Below, piece by piece: positions 10,740-21,079 of a DNA stretch of 64,000 bases (the stretch's first letter is position 1; every line of letters begins with the position of its first letter). Below the pieces are notes generated by a model that worked only from the letters and a program-made list of their open reading frames with translations, had not been told where the DNA came from and searched no databases. The position numbers and the translations under genes were made by a program. The DNA is from Aralia elata (Eukaryota > Streptophyta > Magnoliopsida > Apiales > Araliaceae): contig CM068383.1 in the NCBI GenBank assembly GCA_034770075.1, positions 38,955,222 to 39,019,221 of the forward strand, written 5' to 3'.

Positions 10740-12463
10740 GTATAATCTTTTTCTTCATTGTATTTCTTTTAATTTACTTTACTGTATATGAAATTAGTTG
10801 TTCAAAGCATGAATTACTTGGTTATAGTTGCTAGCAAGCATATATTAGAGATTATGTGATGATTATAAATCAATTTGAATGAATTAATCCATGAAAGCAT
10901 ATTTTAGAATGAAGTTTTTAGTTTTACAGAGTTTCACTTTCATGTATGGCATATATGTATAAAAATTGGTGCTCAAATTAATTATTAACCGGTAAATTGA
11001 CATTTGATTATGATTATATAATGAAAAACGAAAAGAATGTAAGTAGAATGGATTAAAATGGTTGAAAGATGAATTCACAGTGTTTGATTTCATTAAAATG
11101 ACCAAAATATGAATATTTTGTATAAACAGAGAATTTTGAGATTCTAATTGGTTGATTATGTGTAGTATAATGGCTAGAATGTTTAGAAACATGTTGGGTA
11201 ATTGTTTTCTAGCATGTTGGATGTCTGGGTGTGTTTAATTTGTGTGTTGGATGGTAAAATTCGAGAAATTTTGGCCTAAGTTTTCACTGGTTCGCGAACT
11301 GTAGGAGATGACTGCCGAGTCTCTCGCCCTGGCGGGAGAAATGAACTGGATTTCTCGCCCCGGCGAAGTCTCACCTTGATGAGAATATTGTTAAGGAAAT
11401 CTTCGCCCTGGCGAAGTCTCGCCCCGGTGAGCTTTTTGTTAATTAAATTCTCGCCCCGACGAAGGATCAGTAACTGAAATTTTAAATTTTTATTTTTTCT
11501 TTGTGATTTTACTATGATGCTATGAACAAGTTTAAAATTTATATTAAGGTATAAAGTGACTAATGAAATACCACGATAGTTGTTAAGCAAGTACTTGTTG
11601 ATTATCGAATGATAATCGAGATGTTACAATGAAATAGGATAAGATCGAATTTTAAAGTGTATATTGTTCTGTAACTAATTATTGTTACCATTTTATAATC
11701 GAAATGTATAGGTCGATTAAGGAACGTGAATTATTTAAATCTGTAATCTATGCACGAGGCAAGTTTTCCTTCCTTAAACTTGTTATTTCCATTAAGCAAG
11801 ATTATTAGCCTTAGCTTATCGTTATTCAAGCAAGGTTGTTATCATGCTTAAGTGCTGAAGCTTTGTTCCAGTTATTTGTTATTCGATTGTTGGTTGTTGT
11901 TCAAACTTCGAACATAATTTTTATTGTACAAACTTTATTAATGAATCAAATGCTTTAGTGACTAGCAAACCCTAATTGATTCAGCTAGTCCTTAGTTGAT
12001 GAGCGTTCTAAAGACTTTGAATATTTTAAAACTGTTCCGAACCAAGTTCCTTTTGGTATGGATTCTGATGTTAAACTGAGATGAACAACCCTAATATAGG
12101 GGATTAATTACGCGATAACGTTGAAATGTTTGTGCACAATACATTGTACAAAGGGTTGATCCCCCTGAGTACGAGATGGATGGTCCATAGTCTATAAGAC
12201 TATTAAAGGTTACGGTAGAAATACTTGTTAACCTAGGACATAGTTCGAGGTCTTGTGACCCTCAGATACAATTTTAAATCTTGAATTCTATAATCAGTTC
12301 TTGATCCAAGTATCCTATTAAGCTTTCATATCTCGATTGGTTATGGATTGAATTCAGAAAACTACAATACCTCAGTTGAAATCTATTTCGTTAATTATTC
12401 AATTGTTATCGTTATTATACTTGTGGGCAATTGTTTGCTCACTCTTGCACTAAAACATTGCAG
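10740..12463 (+). other. Predicted LTR intron, family B
   Basis: A donor AAG/GTATAATC at 10739/10740 follows a purine-rich leader. An acceptor TAAAACATTGCAG ends at 12463. The donor block is shared with family C (AAG/GTATAATT) and resembles donors in Copia G and family D. The acceptor region resembles that of family C (TCATTCTTGCA...TTTGCAG) and E. The GC-box cluster and the conserved 12080-12290 block lie inside. Splicing is inferred from sequence only; the aligned donor in copy 2 (about 55318) has an inserted A that breaks GT. Confidence 0.4.
11320..11465. repeat. TCGCCCCGGCGA cluster in family B LTR
   Basis: Five boxes with arms CTCGCC/GGCGAG or variants, at about 11321, 11361, 11400, 11418 and 11449, in AT-rich sequence. 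A TTCGCGAACTG half-palindrome lies just before (about 11290). Copy 2 has seven boxes (55930-56092), some degenerate. Confidence 0.85.
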
Positions 12464-12525
12464 CTAAGACAGAGAAATCGGACGAGCCGTCCACAAGTAA
12501 AGGCAAGGGCAAGATGCCGAAGTAG
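12464..12525 (+). other. Coding-like conserved tail in family B LTR
   Basis: Starting right after the acceptor-like TTGCAG, the frame reads AKTEKSDEPSTSKGKGKMPK then TAG. Copies at 52094-52157 (minus) and 57113-57175 read the same core, EPSTSKGKGKM, and end at a stop in the same place; family E at 15415-15486 reads a related AK.EGSD..STKDKGKGK. Between this copy and the minus-strand Gypsy LTR, all seven codon differences within the 11-codon core are silent. No start codon or upstream exon was found, so the protein it belongs to is unknown. Confidence 0.5.
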
Positions 12526-13110
12526 CAAGAGACTCGTTATACATTTGATGTTTATTTGTAACAAGACTTTTTTAAAATTATATTTTAATTCCGCACTGAT
12601 GTAATAGAGGTTAGATAAACTGAGATTTGTTTATTTAAGAGATTTGAGTTGTAACCCCTTTTGTGGGAAGATGTTTCATTCAGTTTAATTATATTATCTT
12701 TATCATGGATAGTTAGTCTTGAATGTATGGTATAGTGAACACCAAATCCGTGGAGTTAAAGTACCCGGATTTAGGGGTGTCACAGAAACACATATATCAT
12801 AACCCTCATCGATTCATACTACAAAATTCATTTTTTCAGAAAACCTATATTCTACAAAAATGAACATACAAAGGTTTAGAATATGATTTCTTACCTCTTT
12901 AATCTTCCCTAACCTAGATAGATGATGAAGTGGGCTATTCTTCCTTGATTCCTTTTTCTTCTTCCTTTTTTGATTCTCCAGAGTTCTTCGCAATACACAC
13001 ATAGAATTTCCTCTCTCACAAACCTTCACTTTTCTCTCAATTTTCTCCCAACAAGAAGAACACTGAAGTACTAAAAACTTATACTTATATTATTACCTAG
13101 CCATCAGTTA

Positions 13111-13335
13111 TACAAACTAAGAGTCTCAGTAGTTACAAATACCAAGAGTCTGAGCAGTTACAAATACCAAGAGTCTCAGCAGTTACAAATACCAAGAGTC
13201 TCAGCAGTTACAAATACCAAGAGTCTCAACAGTTACAAATACCAAGAGTCTCAGCAGTTACAAATACCCAGAGTCTCAGCAGATATAAATACCAAGAGTC
13301 TTAGCAGTTACAAATACCAAGAGTCTTAGCCGTTA
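13111..13335. repeat. 25-bp tandem array, nine units
   Basis: GAGTCTCAGCAGTTACAAAT plus ACCAA repeats with exact period 25: GAGTCT recurs at 13121, 13146, 13171, 13196, 13221, 13246, 13271, 13296 and 13321. Units differ at few positions. It sits in the family C LTR (copy 1) between the predicted transcript start region and the LTR start; copy 2 has no array at the matching place (about 57810-57880). Confidence 0.95.
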
Positions 13336-13524
13336 TGGAATTGAAGGGTCACTAGGCCATGTTTGGCTAGAACCCAAAAATTCCCTTTTAGCTTATTTTA
13401 ATGTTCTTTTTATTATAAGATATATATATTGTCACACTTAAATTAAATTAAACCTATTATATAATTAAATCTAATTAAACTTATTAATAATTTCACTTTT
13501 ATGCAAGTATTATCACTTTCTCTT

Positions 13525-14486
13525 ATAAATAACCATACAAGAGTTCGAAACTAACCTCTTGGATGCTATTTCTCATTTGTTGCAATCTGATATTGCTTCA
13601 CCTCCTGCTTACTTAATCTCTTTTGCAACCTCCAGCAATCTTCCTCGTTCTCTCTTTCACACTCACAATTTTCTCTCTAGGGTAGAAAGTATTTTGCAAA
13701 AAGAGGAATATTAGCAAGGAGATGTTTTTATAGTGCTTGATTTCCTTTATGATCTTAATTCTGAATTCATCAGTTGCAATCCTCTTGGAATTTCCCATGT
13801 ATCAGTTGAGGTTTTGAATTAAAGTAGAGGTTGAGAAATTGAAAAGTTGAGAATTAAAAGAAAACCCCCAAATTATTACTCTCTCTCCTTTAATATCTAA
13901 TAACCGTGCACTCCCTCTCAAATTGATTAAATTAGCAGCCATGTGGGTCCCACCAGTTCAGCTGATCTCCCAATTTCATTTAAAATTATTATTTTAATTA
14001 ATTAATAAGCCATTTGACCATTTTGTCCTTCAGAATCAACATTTTCGATATTATAGTCGATTTCTACTAAAATCGACATTCTGAACGTCGCGGGAATATT
14101 TGTTTCGCCAAATTAGACTCCGAAATTCGAGTTTGACTTTTTACCCAAAAAAGTCAACCGGTTGACTTTGACCAAAAAGTCAACACTGACACATTTTGTG
14201 CTTACGGTCCATTCTTACTAATTTTGACGTTCTGAACTCAAATATACAATCCGCGTCTTCAAATTCCACTCCAAACTCAAATTCGAGTTTTAACTCTATT
14301 TCTTGCATTTTATAAAATTGTTATCTTTCTTAGTTAATTCAAACAATTAAATTAGTTTAAACTAACCATTAAAAATACGTTTCATCATATATCACGTATA
14401 CATACATTTAATTAATCGCATCGAGTTTCACAAAATTTGATTAAAAAAAATATTCATCGAATTACATAAAGGTCTCGGATATTACA
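13525..14486 (-). mobile_element. Family D LTR fragment
   Basis: On the minus strand it begins TGTAATATCCGAGACC at 14486 and aligns with the LTR starting at 62408 (TGTAATGCCCGAGATC). Shared blocks include the AAAATGGTCAAATGG stretch (near 14020 here, 62770 there) and a donor-like CCAAGAG/GTTA (near 13560). It is cut at about 13525, so it covers only the upstream part and first exon of the LTR. The first 60-aa frame inside (13613-13798) is not a recognisable protein. Confidence 0.65.
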
Positions 14487-15706
14487 AAAGTAAGGGCGAA
14501 ATGGTCATTTTGAGTGTAAAATTATAAAAACGGGATTAAGTTAGTACTTGAGAATGAGTTTACGATAACCGAAATTACCGAAACGAGGTTATAAATAGTT
14601 GAGTGTAACCATTAAAAATATTAAATGATTTAATTAAGTAAATCATTATGGATGATGTAGGTAAACATTTGGAGACAAAAAGTGACTTAGACGAGGAAAG
14701 TACACTTGAAACAGACAAGTTCTTGCACTTACGTGTATTTGGAATTGTTCCTCATTGAACTGTAATTATATTCTTTGAAGTTCTTGGTAAATCTTGAACT
14801 GTTTTATGAGATGAGTTTATACCATTTGTCCGGTTAGACTCACTTAACATAATTTCATAGATTATTGAATTATTCAAGATTCTTTGGAGATATTTGAATG
14901 TATTCCAATCTAAATTATTTTGGTGCGAACTCTAATTTATGACTGAGTAGAACAACCCTAGAAAATGAGATAATTAAGTAGTCAAGTAACCGACATATGC
15001 TGTAAAGATACAACATGAAGATGATGTTACACGTAACATGGAGTATTGTTAGGCTGATCTCCTAATGATACTCTGTGGAGAGGTCACAATCTTTGTGACT
15101 GTTGAACATTATTGGAGAGTTCTCAGTCCACGACTGATGAACATTTAAGATAGTTCATGATCCCTATGACTACTTAGTTGAATTTCAATTACCCTTGAGA
15201 AGACGATCAGCTTTGAGACCCTTTAGTTCAATTCAAATTGAGAATTCAGTTCAAAGTTTTACAAAGACATTTTGTTGATTCCAAATTTCCAAATGTAACC
15301 CAATTCTTTTTAAATCATAAGTATTTGTTTCAATCATAATTATTGTTTCGATATTTTAAATTGTTTATACTTGTTGAGAAAATTAGTTGTTTATCCTTGC
15401 GAATTATATTTACAGCTAAAGTAGAGGGATCTGATGTGTCAAGCACCAAAGACAAGGGAAAAGGCAAAGAAACTAGGGAAGATTAGAAATTTTTAATGTA
15501 TCAGTTAATTAATTATTAATAATGTAATATTTTGTAATAGATGAACTTGGATGAAATATAATTAAGACCTGGGAATTGTATGACTTAATCATATAAATAC
15601 TGTAATCATAATGTAAATTAGTTTGTACTATTAGTTAGTTGTTGTGATGTGGATGAATAGTGAGCACCAAGTCTGTAGTAGCGAGTACTTAGATTTGTTG
15701 GCGTCA
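14487..15706 (+). mobile_element. Family E Gypsy-like LTR fragment
   Basis: Unlike any other LTR here over most of its length, but it shares the end layout of family B: an AACAACCCTAG block, GGCTGATCTCCT, a GTCACAATCTTTGTGAC hairpin, an acceptor-like ATTTACAG (to 15414), a coding-like tail ending in TAG (15415-15486), then TGAGCACCAAGTCTG and a probable LTR end near 15706. The upstream part is missing, ending against the family D fragment. It is probably a truncated solo LTR of a sister family of B. Confidence 0.5.
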
Positions 15707-15734
15707 GTTTAAATTAATTACTTTAAGAAGTGTG

Positions 15735-17556
15735 AGGTGTGTGCGTTGTGTTCTGTGCTTAGGTGAGTCTTGTCGTCAAGAAAAAAGTCTAGGGTATCGT
15801 TTTATAGAGTCAAGTCAATCATAAACTAGAGAACATAAGATATTGTCTCCTATGACATCTAAGTCATGGTAAAGGGAAAATCTAGGATATTGTTTCGTAA
15901 AGTCAAATTGAGAAAATAGTCTAGGGTATTGTTTCCTAAATTATCTAAGTCGTATAGAGTCGTCAAAATCTTTGTGAGTGAATTATCTTGAAAGTGACTT
16001 TTGAGTCTTTTTGAACCTATGAACGAAGGATTTGATAAAAGTTTCATTTTAATTTAGAAATCCTCTTTAATTTGATGAAAAAATTAAGATTTCGTTTAGG
16101 GAAAATATTGTTGCAAATCCTTTGTCAAATAGGAATCCAGGCTCTCCTTACGACCAATTTTAGTCTAAAATTGACCAAAGAACCTAATTTGATTCAATTT
16201 TAAAAGATTTTTGTAAAATTTTCATATGAAGTCATTTTCATGTGTCGAGAAATGAAATCAAGCACCGAAAATAGGGTTGGAGCTACCTATGGGTATGTAA
16301 GTCATCCAAATAACTCCAAGCACCATGAAATATTAAAATCCACTATCAAGGGGCATTAAACCCAATTTTTGGGCATGAAAGCCATCTAAATCATTTTAAA
16401 GCCCAAATTACATTTACAATCATCGAATCGTAAAATTACAACTTTTGTCTGCTCCCATCATGGGAATATCCTTCAATTCCGGTTAAACATGAAGTTTAAG
16501 GGCATTGAATTCATTAATAGGCTCACATAATTCGCAATCACATCCAACAAAATATCAAGATCTATAAATGGGGTTCAAAGTTTATGAAAGAACTTCCATA
16601 AACCATAAACCCATTGATTGCACAACATATCAATAACATCGCAATTATATCGCTAATTACATTGTAGGAATCGAATTATATCACCAAGATATTAATGACA
16701 CCGTGAGAATCTATCATATATTGATGAGATCTATTAAAAGAACTTGGAATCTAGGGATTGAGACCCAAATATCTAAGATTCCATAGATCAAAAATAACGA
16801 TAATAAAATATACTAAAAATTATATCCTAAATCGGCTAAAAGGAGATTCTATCTATGAGAATTCCTCAGTGGCCAAAAATAGGATCCAAACACCACTAGA
16901 TAGAATCTAAGATGCTTGGGTAGCCTAAAAACTATACGAATAAACAAACCCACCCACAACAAGTGACAAAATGAACTAAAAAACGAGATTGAAATCAAAT
17001 CACTCCGAAAAGGACTTCAGAGTTTGATTAAGAGAAATTTCAATTATGAGAAACCTGCTCTAACTACCCATAACTCAAACTAGGATCTAAGCACCACTAG
17101 ATATGATCAAGGATGCTAGGAGAACCAAAAAATGAGCAACCGAAATGGATAAAATGAAGCCCAAAAAAAATAATCACCAAACCTGCAGCAGCCGCATGTA
17201 CACTTGCGGTAGCCTGGTTGTGGGCCCCACGAAATTCAGTTTCATATCGTGTACTAAAATGTACATAACTTTCAAACTATGAAGAATTAGAAGGCGTGCC
17301 ACCCCAATTCGGAAAGCTCTCTTCGAGACCTACGCAATGGCATCAAGTTTGACTAGTTTTGGATCTGGGATGAGGGAGAAAAATGGAAAAAACCATCTTT
17401 CTAACACATAGAACAATCCCTAGTCTTCCTTTTTCCACTTTGGAACCTAGAGGTCCTTGTGTGGCCTCCAAGTAATTGTGCTGGGCTTTAAAATCTTCGT
17501 TTTGACACCCTTGCTTTGTCCTGAATTGACATTATTGCCCTCCTGCCATTGTTAGA
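15735..17556 (-). mobile_element. Second family F LTR fragment
   Basis: It aligns with about 7590-9270 of the F solo LTR: shared GTGTGTGCG stretch, GGGCATG.AAGCCATC repeats around 16280-16400, and the end block ATTGCCCTCCTGCCAT near 17540. About 380 bases at one end and the terminal GTGTCTACA are missing, so no target-site duplication can be tested. A weakly palindromic GCCGCATGTACACTTGCGG pair lies near 17190 where copy 1 has its strong palindromes. No coding sequence seen. Confidence 0.6.
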
Positions 17557-18114
17557 GAAATATACATGCAAATATACATGCTATATTTTTTCAAAAGTAA
17601 AGTGGCATTCTCATTATAAATCCAAGTTTACAAATTGTGATTTTCAAAAGCCTGCATATGGGTGAAATTATAAGAGGTAAATTTGGATCATATCTATATG
17701 TATGTCCATTTGCTATCAATTATAGGAAAGGCCTATGAATAAAAACTGGACCATCCATAATGTACAATGCAAAGCAATGGAATAAAAGCCATAAAGACTA
17801 CCATAAGGCGTTCCCAAGGGGAAAGTCGAGGTCAAACCATACAAATTGAGCATAAATTCCATAAGGGTGTTCGCATGTTTGGATCCCAATCTTTTGGCAC
17901 AGGCCACAGAAGCATCCAAGCTCGCCACTACCAGATCAAACAAGTTTATCTCGCACAAGAACACTCCATCAATCAACACTAATAACCCTCAAAAGAAGAT
18001 GCTTAGTGATAGGCAAAGGGCCATTGTAAGTGTGAGACTAAAAGAAAAGAAACAACAGTAGGGGCTATTGGGAATCTGTATGCGATCATCTAGCTCATTG
18101 TCATAGGGGGAGAA
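17557..18114 (+). other. Unassigned stretch, perhaps 3' end of a SIRE-like element
   Basis: Two overlapping frames on opposite strands (17716-17979 minus, 17767-18061 plus) resemble nothing I recognise. The right end, CATAGGGGGAGAA at 18103-18115, looks like the polypurine tract of a SIRE-like Copia element and directly precedes the LTR below. If so, the preceding plus-strand tail ending at 18061 would be the end of the extra ORF of such an element. This is inference. Confidence 0.3.
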
Positions 18115-21064
18115 CGTTATGAGATCTGCATGTGATTACTATTATTCACTATATGATTTGATTGATGATAAAATAAATAAGAAAAACATTCATACTGTTA
18201 AAGCCTTGTAAAGTTCTTAATGAAATATATGTACAAGAACTTAGAAGATCAAATATGTTAGCTTGATCTAAGCTGAATGAATATCTATGATCAAAGCGTG
18301 CTTGTAATATTAGGCTTTGTGAATTCCTTAAAATGAATATGATGTACAAGGACTTAGAGTAGAATAGAAGAAGATCAAACTTGTTAGGTTGATCTTATGT
18401 ACTGTAATGACATATGTACAAACAAGGGCCAAACTGATCGTAGAGCATTGCACTAACTAAGTGAAAAATCGTAGAGCAGTCAGTCAACATCGCAGAGCCA
18501 AGTATGCAATCACAGGACGTAGAGTTGCCTCGGCAGGACGTAGAGTCGCCTCAGCAGGACGAAGAGTTGCCTCGGCATTGTAGTGCTAAATCTAAGATCG
18601 TAGAGTCTGCCAGGCAAGCACAATAACAGGATTGGCAGATCGTAGAGCTCACTCGGTAGCATTCACAGAACATCGTAGAGCTGCGCATATCAACACAGAC
18701 TGGGCAAGGCAATCGTAGAGTATGGCCTGGCAGAACAAAGAAATTATTCAGGTTCGTAGAGTGCACACTACGAAGAGGAAATCAGTGTACTAATATGGGT
18801 TCGTAGAGTCAGTCTAAAAGTCAGCCACTTTACGACTCCCATGAAAAGTCTGCAACTAAACAACAACGTAGAGCAGTCACTGCTGACGCACTTAAATATG
18901 ACGTGGCAATCTTCAAGACTACCAAGCAAGCTGAGCATGAGCTATCAGACATAGCAAGATCTCTGAGCACAACCAAAGCATCAAACCATAACAGAGATCA
19001 AAGGACAAAGTCAAGTAATCACTCTACGATCCATCACGTCTCTAGACCTGCATTAAAGACAAAGGTCGTAGAGCGGGAAAGTTCAGCACGATTAAGTGAT
19101 CGTAGAGCTAAGTCTAAGACAATAGAAGCACTCAAGCAGTCTCAGCGAAACAAAAGCGAAAAGGATCATAGAGCAGCACTCTATGATAAAAGGAAGAATG
19201 TCTGAAGAATAAGTTGAGCAGTCCTCTACATCAAAGGTGCCACAACAAACAAGAAGATCATAGAGCAGTCCTATATGACACAACAGCAGAGTCAACACCT
19301 AAAAGAACAATAGAGCAATCCTCTATGATAAGCACACTACAACAATGGCTCAACAAAGATCCTAAATGCTATGCTCTGGAACGAAAAGCTAAATAGAGAT
19401 CATAGAGCATAAGGAAGGACAGACTGCAGTATAGTGAGAAGCACATCAAAACGCAATGCAAGTACAGTCAGCCACCCTACGAACTGCAAGGCAACACAAG
19501 GCCACAACTGAAGGTAGCAGTAAACTCTACGACCAAAGGCAACAGTCTTCAGTTAGAAGCAAGCAATTCACTCTACGATCAAAGACACAGGCTACACCTA
19601 AGATGATCGTAGAGCAAGTAAGAAAATGCCAGCTGGATTAATAATATTAGAGCACTCAAGATTGCTATTCCAAGACGAGCGGCTAAAAATAAAGGAGTAT
19701 AATATGTAATCAATTTGAGTGGAGCTCCAACAGTCATATCTGCAGCAGTCAACAAACAGCGCATGTGACTCCACTATCTTGGTACCAGCTAATGGATGCT
19801 GTCTCTCAGCCATCACTAGCAGACTTAGGGAAGTAAAATACTCAATGATACAATAAGCAAGTATGCAGAAAGTTAGTCTTCAACGGAAAGAAGTGCAACG
19901 GGAAGATATCAATGGCAAGCTTCCAACGGAAAGAAAATGGAGAACTACAAAGGAGAAAACAACACTCGAATATGAGTGTGTGTTGGTATGCAGTAAGAAA
20001 GAGAGCAAGAACACCAACTGTACAATCAGCTAGAAGCTTCACTACAACATGAGAGGTATGCCAAAGGGCTGACATATGAGCTAAGAGTCGAACGACCAAG
20101 AAGCCAAGATCTAGAGTAACCAAATCCAGAATGGACAACTCTATGATTAAGCGAGGAACACTATGTGCTTAATAGATAAAGAAGTGACTTGGACAAGTCA
20201 ACCAGTGTTTAATGGAAGTGATCATCTGCATCTGCTATGTACCAGAAGAAGGAAGGGCTTAAACGACCATCATCAGCAGCATCTAGAAGAAGATCACCAT
20301 CAGTTGTCAAGTACTAGAAAATGAAGCAGATCAAAGTTCATCTTGGCAGCACAACCCAACAAACATCAACAGACCAAAGAGGGCGAGGCGTCCTTGTCTT
20401 AAGTGACTAAACAAAGTCAAGTCTGCTGGACTTGCTAAGTACCGGAGGGTACAAGAGATTCTAAGTCTGCTAGGCTTAGTCTACAGGTTCCAAGGCTACT
20501 GGCCTTGAAGGGTTTTTTGTGAACTAGGTTTCCAAGTCTGCTAGACTTAAAGAGGTTCATAGGATCCTTATCTGAGGGAGTAAAAACAACTCAAGTCTGC
20601 GAGACTCAAGAAGGGTCAGAGGATCCATGTCTGCGGGGCTTGAGGAGGCTCTTAAGATCCTTGCCTTTGTGGCTAAAAATAACTCTTGTCTGCTGGACTT
20701 GAGGAGGGGATAGAGTCCTTGTCTTTGTGACTAAAACAATTAGTAGATTCCTACTTATTAAAGTAGAAGAGTGGAGTAGAAGTTATTCAGTCTCCGAACC
20801 ACTTAAAATCTCCTGTGTCATTTAGTTTCTATCATTTACTTTATGCTCAATAAACTACTATATCTGTTATCAACCATATTATAGACTTGTAACTTGAACT
20901 AAGATTATGTTTGAATCTATGAAGGGCTTATTAATGATTATTCCACTGTGCATGAATTAATTCTATATTTCATAACTATTATACTTTTATTAATAAATGG
21001 AAAAAGTTTTAAAGGATCTATTCAACCCCCCTTCTAGATCCACATTGTGTCCCTGGAACAAACA
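18115..21064 (+). mobile_element. SIRE-like Copia LTR (plus strand)
   Basis: It aligns with the minus-strand LTR at 44620-46382: shared AAAGTTCTTAATGAAATATATGTACAAG..., TGTTAGGTTGATCT..., the TCGTAGAG repeats, the AAGTCTGCTGGACTTG blocks (about 20400-20720) and the end CCCCCTTCTAGAT...ACA followed by a PBS. At 2.95 kb it is longer than the minus copy (1.76 kb), mainly because the TCGTAGAG region is expanded. The 5' boundary is approximate: CGTTATGAGATC here aligns with TGTTAGGAATC there. Short frames inside (18551-20138) are open by chance in repeat-rich sequence. Confidence 0.7.
18438..19613. repeat. Dispersed TCGTAGAG / CTCTACGA motif field
   Basis: At least twenty copies of the 8-base half-site TCGTAGAG or its complement (a few as CATAGAG or CGCAGAG) occur in about 1.2 kb, for example near 18440, 18470, 18515, 18538, 18598, 18640, 18672, 18713, 18752, 18800, 18866, 19021, 19068, 19099, 19526, 19571 and 19605. 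Spacing is irregular (15-100 bases) and most sites point the same way up to 18870, then both ways. The full 16-base palindrome CTCTACGATCGTAGAG occurs intact near 38135. Confidence 0.85.
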
Positions 21065-21066
21065 AT

Positions 21067-21079
21067 TGGTATCAGAGCG
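21067..21079 (+). other. Primer-binding site (tRNA-Met), SIRE-like plus copy
   Basis: TGGTATCAGAGCG lies three bases after the LTR end AACA. It is complementary to the 3' end of initiator tRNA-Met, the usual plant Copia primer. The following GGTTCTC matches the minus copy (44595-44617). Confidence 0.85.

Larger units (their letters stand above)
10065..12784 (+). mobile_element. Family B Gypsy solo LTR, copy 1
   Basis: A 2,720-bp LTR with ends TGTAACGAATGC and GGGTGTCACA, flanked by the 5-bp direct repeat GAAAC at 10060-10064 and 12785-12789. The same LTR end (GGTGTCACA next to a PBS) is found on the minus-strand Gypsy element at 51796, identifying B as its LTR family. Order inside: A/T-rich upstream part; purine-rich leader about 10600-10739 ending in a donor-like AAG/GTATAA; GC-box cluster 11320-11465; conserved block 12080-12290; acceptor-like TTGCAG at 12458-12463; a short coding-like tail 12464-12525. 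It sits in the family C LTR at the same site as copy 2. Confidence 0.85.
5797..13525 (-). mobile_element. Family C non-coding LTR element, copy 1 (rearranged)
   Basis: Three pieces align to the copy at 52953-62407. 5797-6209 is the start of the 3' LTR (on minus: TGTGACAACCC); 6210-7171 is adjoining internal sequence with the polypurine tract (minus AAGGAGGGAAGGA, 6210-6225). From 7172 the sequence jumps into the interior of the other LTR (7172-7213, 9290-10064, 12785-13525), skipping the PBS and about 620 bases of LTR end. Solo LTRs F and B interrupt it. No coding sequence is present in any part. It stops near 13525 against a family D fragment. Confidence 0.65.

Noticed and set aside
11700..11765. 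Second coding-like exon in the B LTR reading MYR..K.RELxKxVIYARGK
   Set aside because: The frame is shared by two copies, but most differences change amino acids, one copy has a stop, and the third copy shifts frame.
13111..13335. CRISPR-like regular array
   Set aside because: Units are directly adjacent with no spacers, in plant LTR DNA: a simple tandem repeat.
17716..18061. Overlapping frames on both strands as possible host gene fragments
   Set aside because: No recognisable domain; more likely the 3' end of a SIRE-like element, and even that is uncertain.
21067..21079. tRNA gene at TGGTATCAGAGC strings (also 23913, 35409, 44601, 51781, 61853)
   Set aside because: Only the 12-18 bases complementary to a tRNA 3' end are present, each next to an LTR: primer-binding sites.
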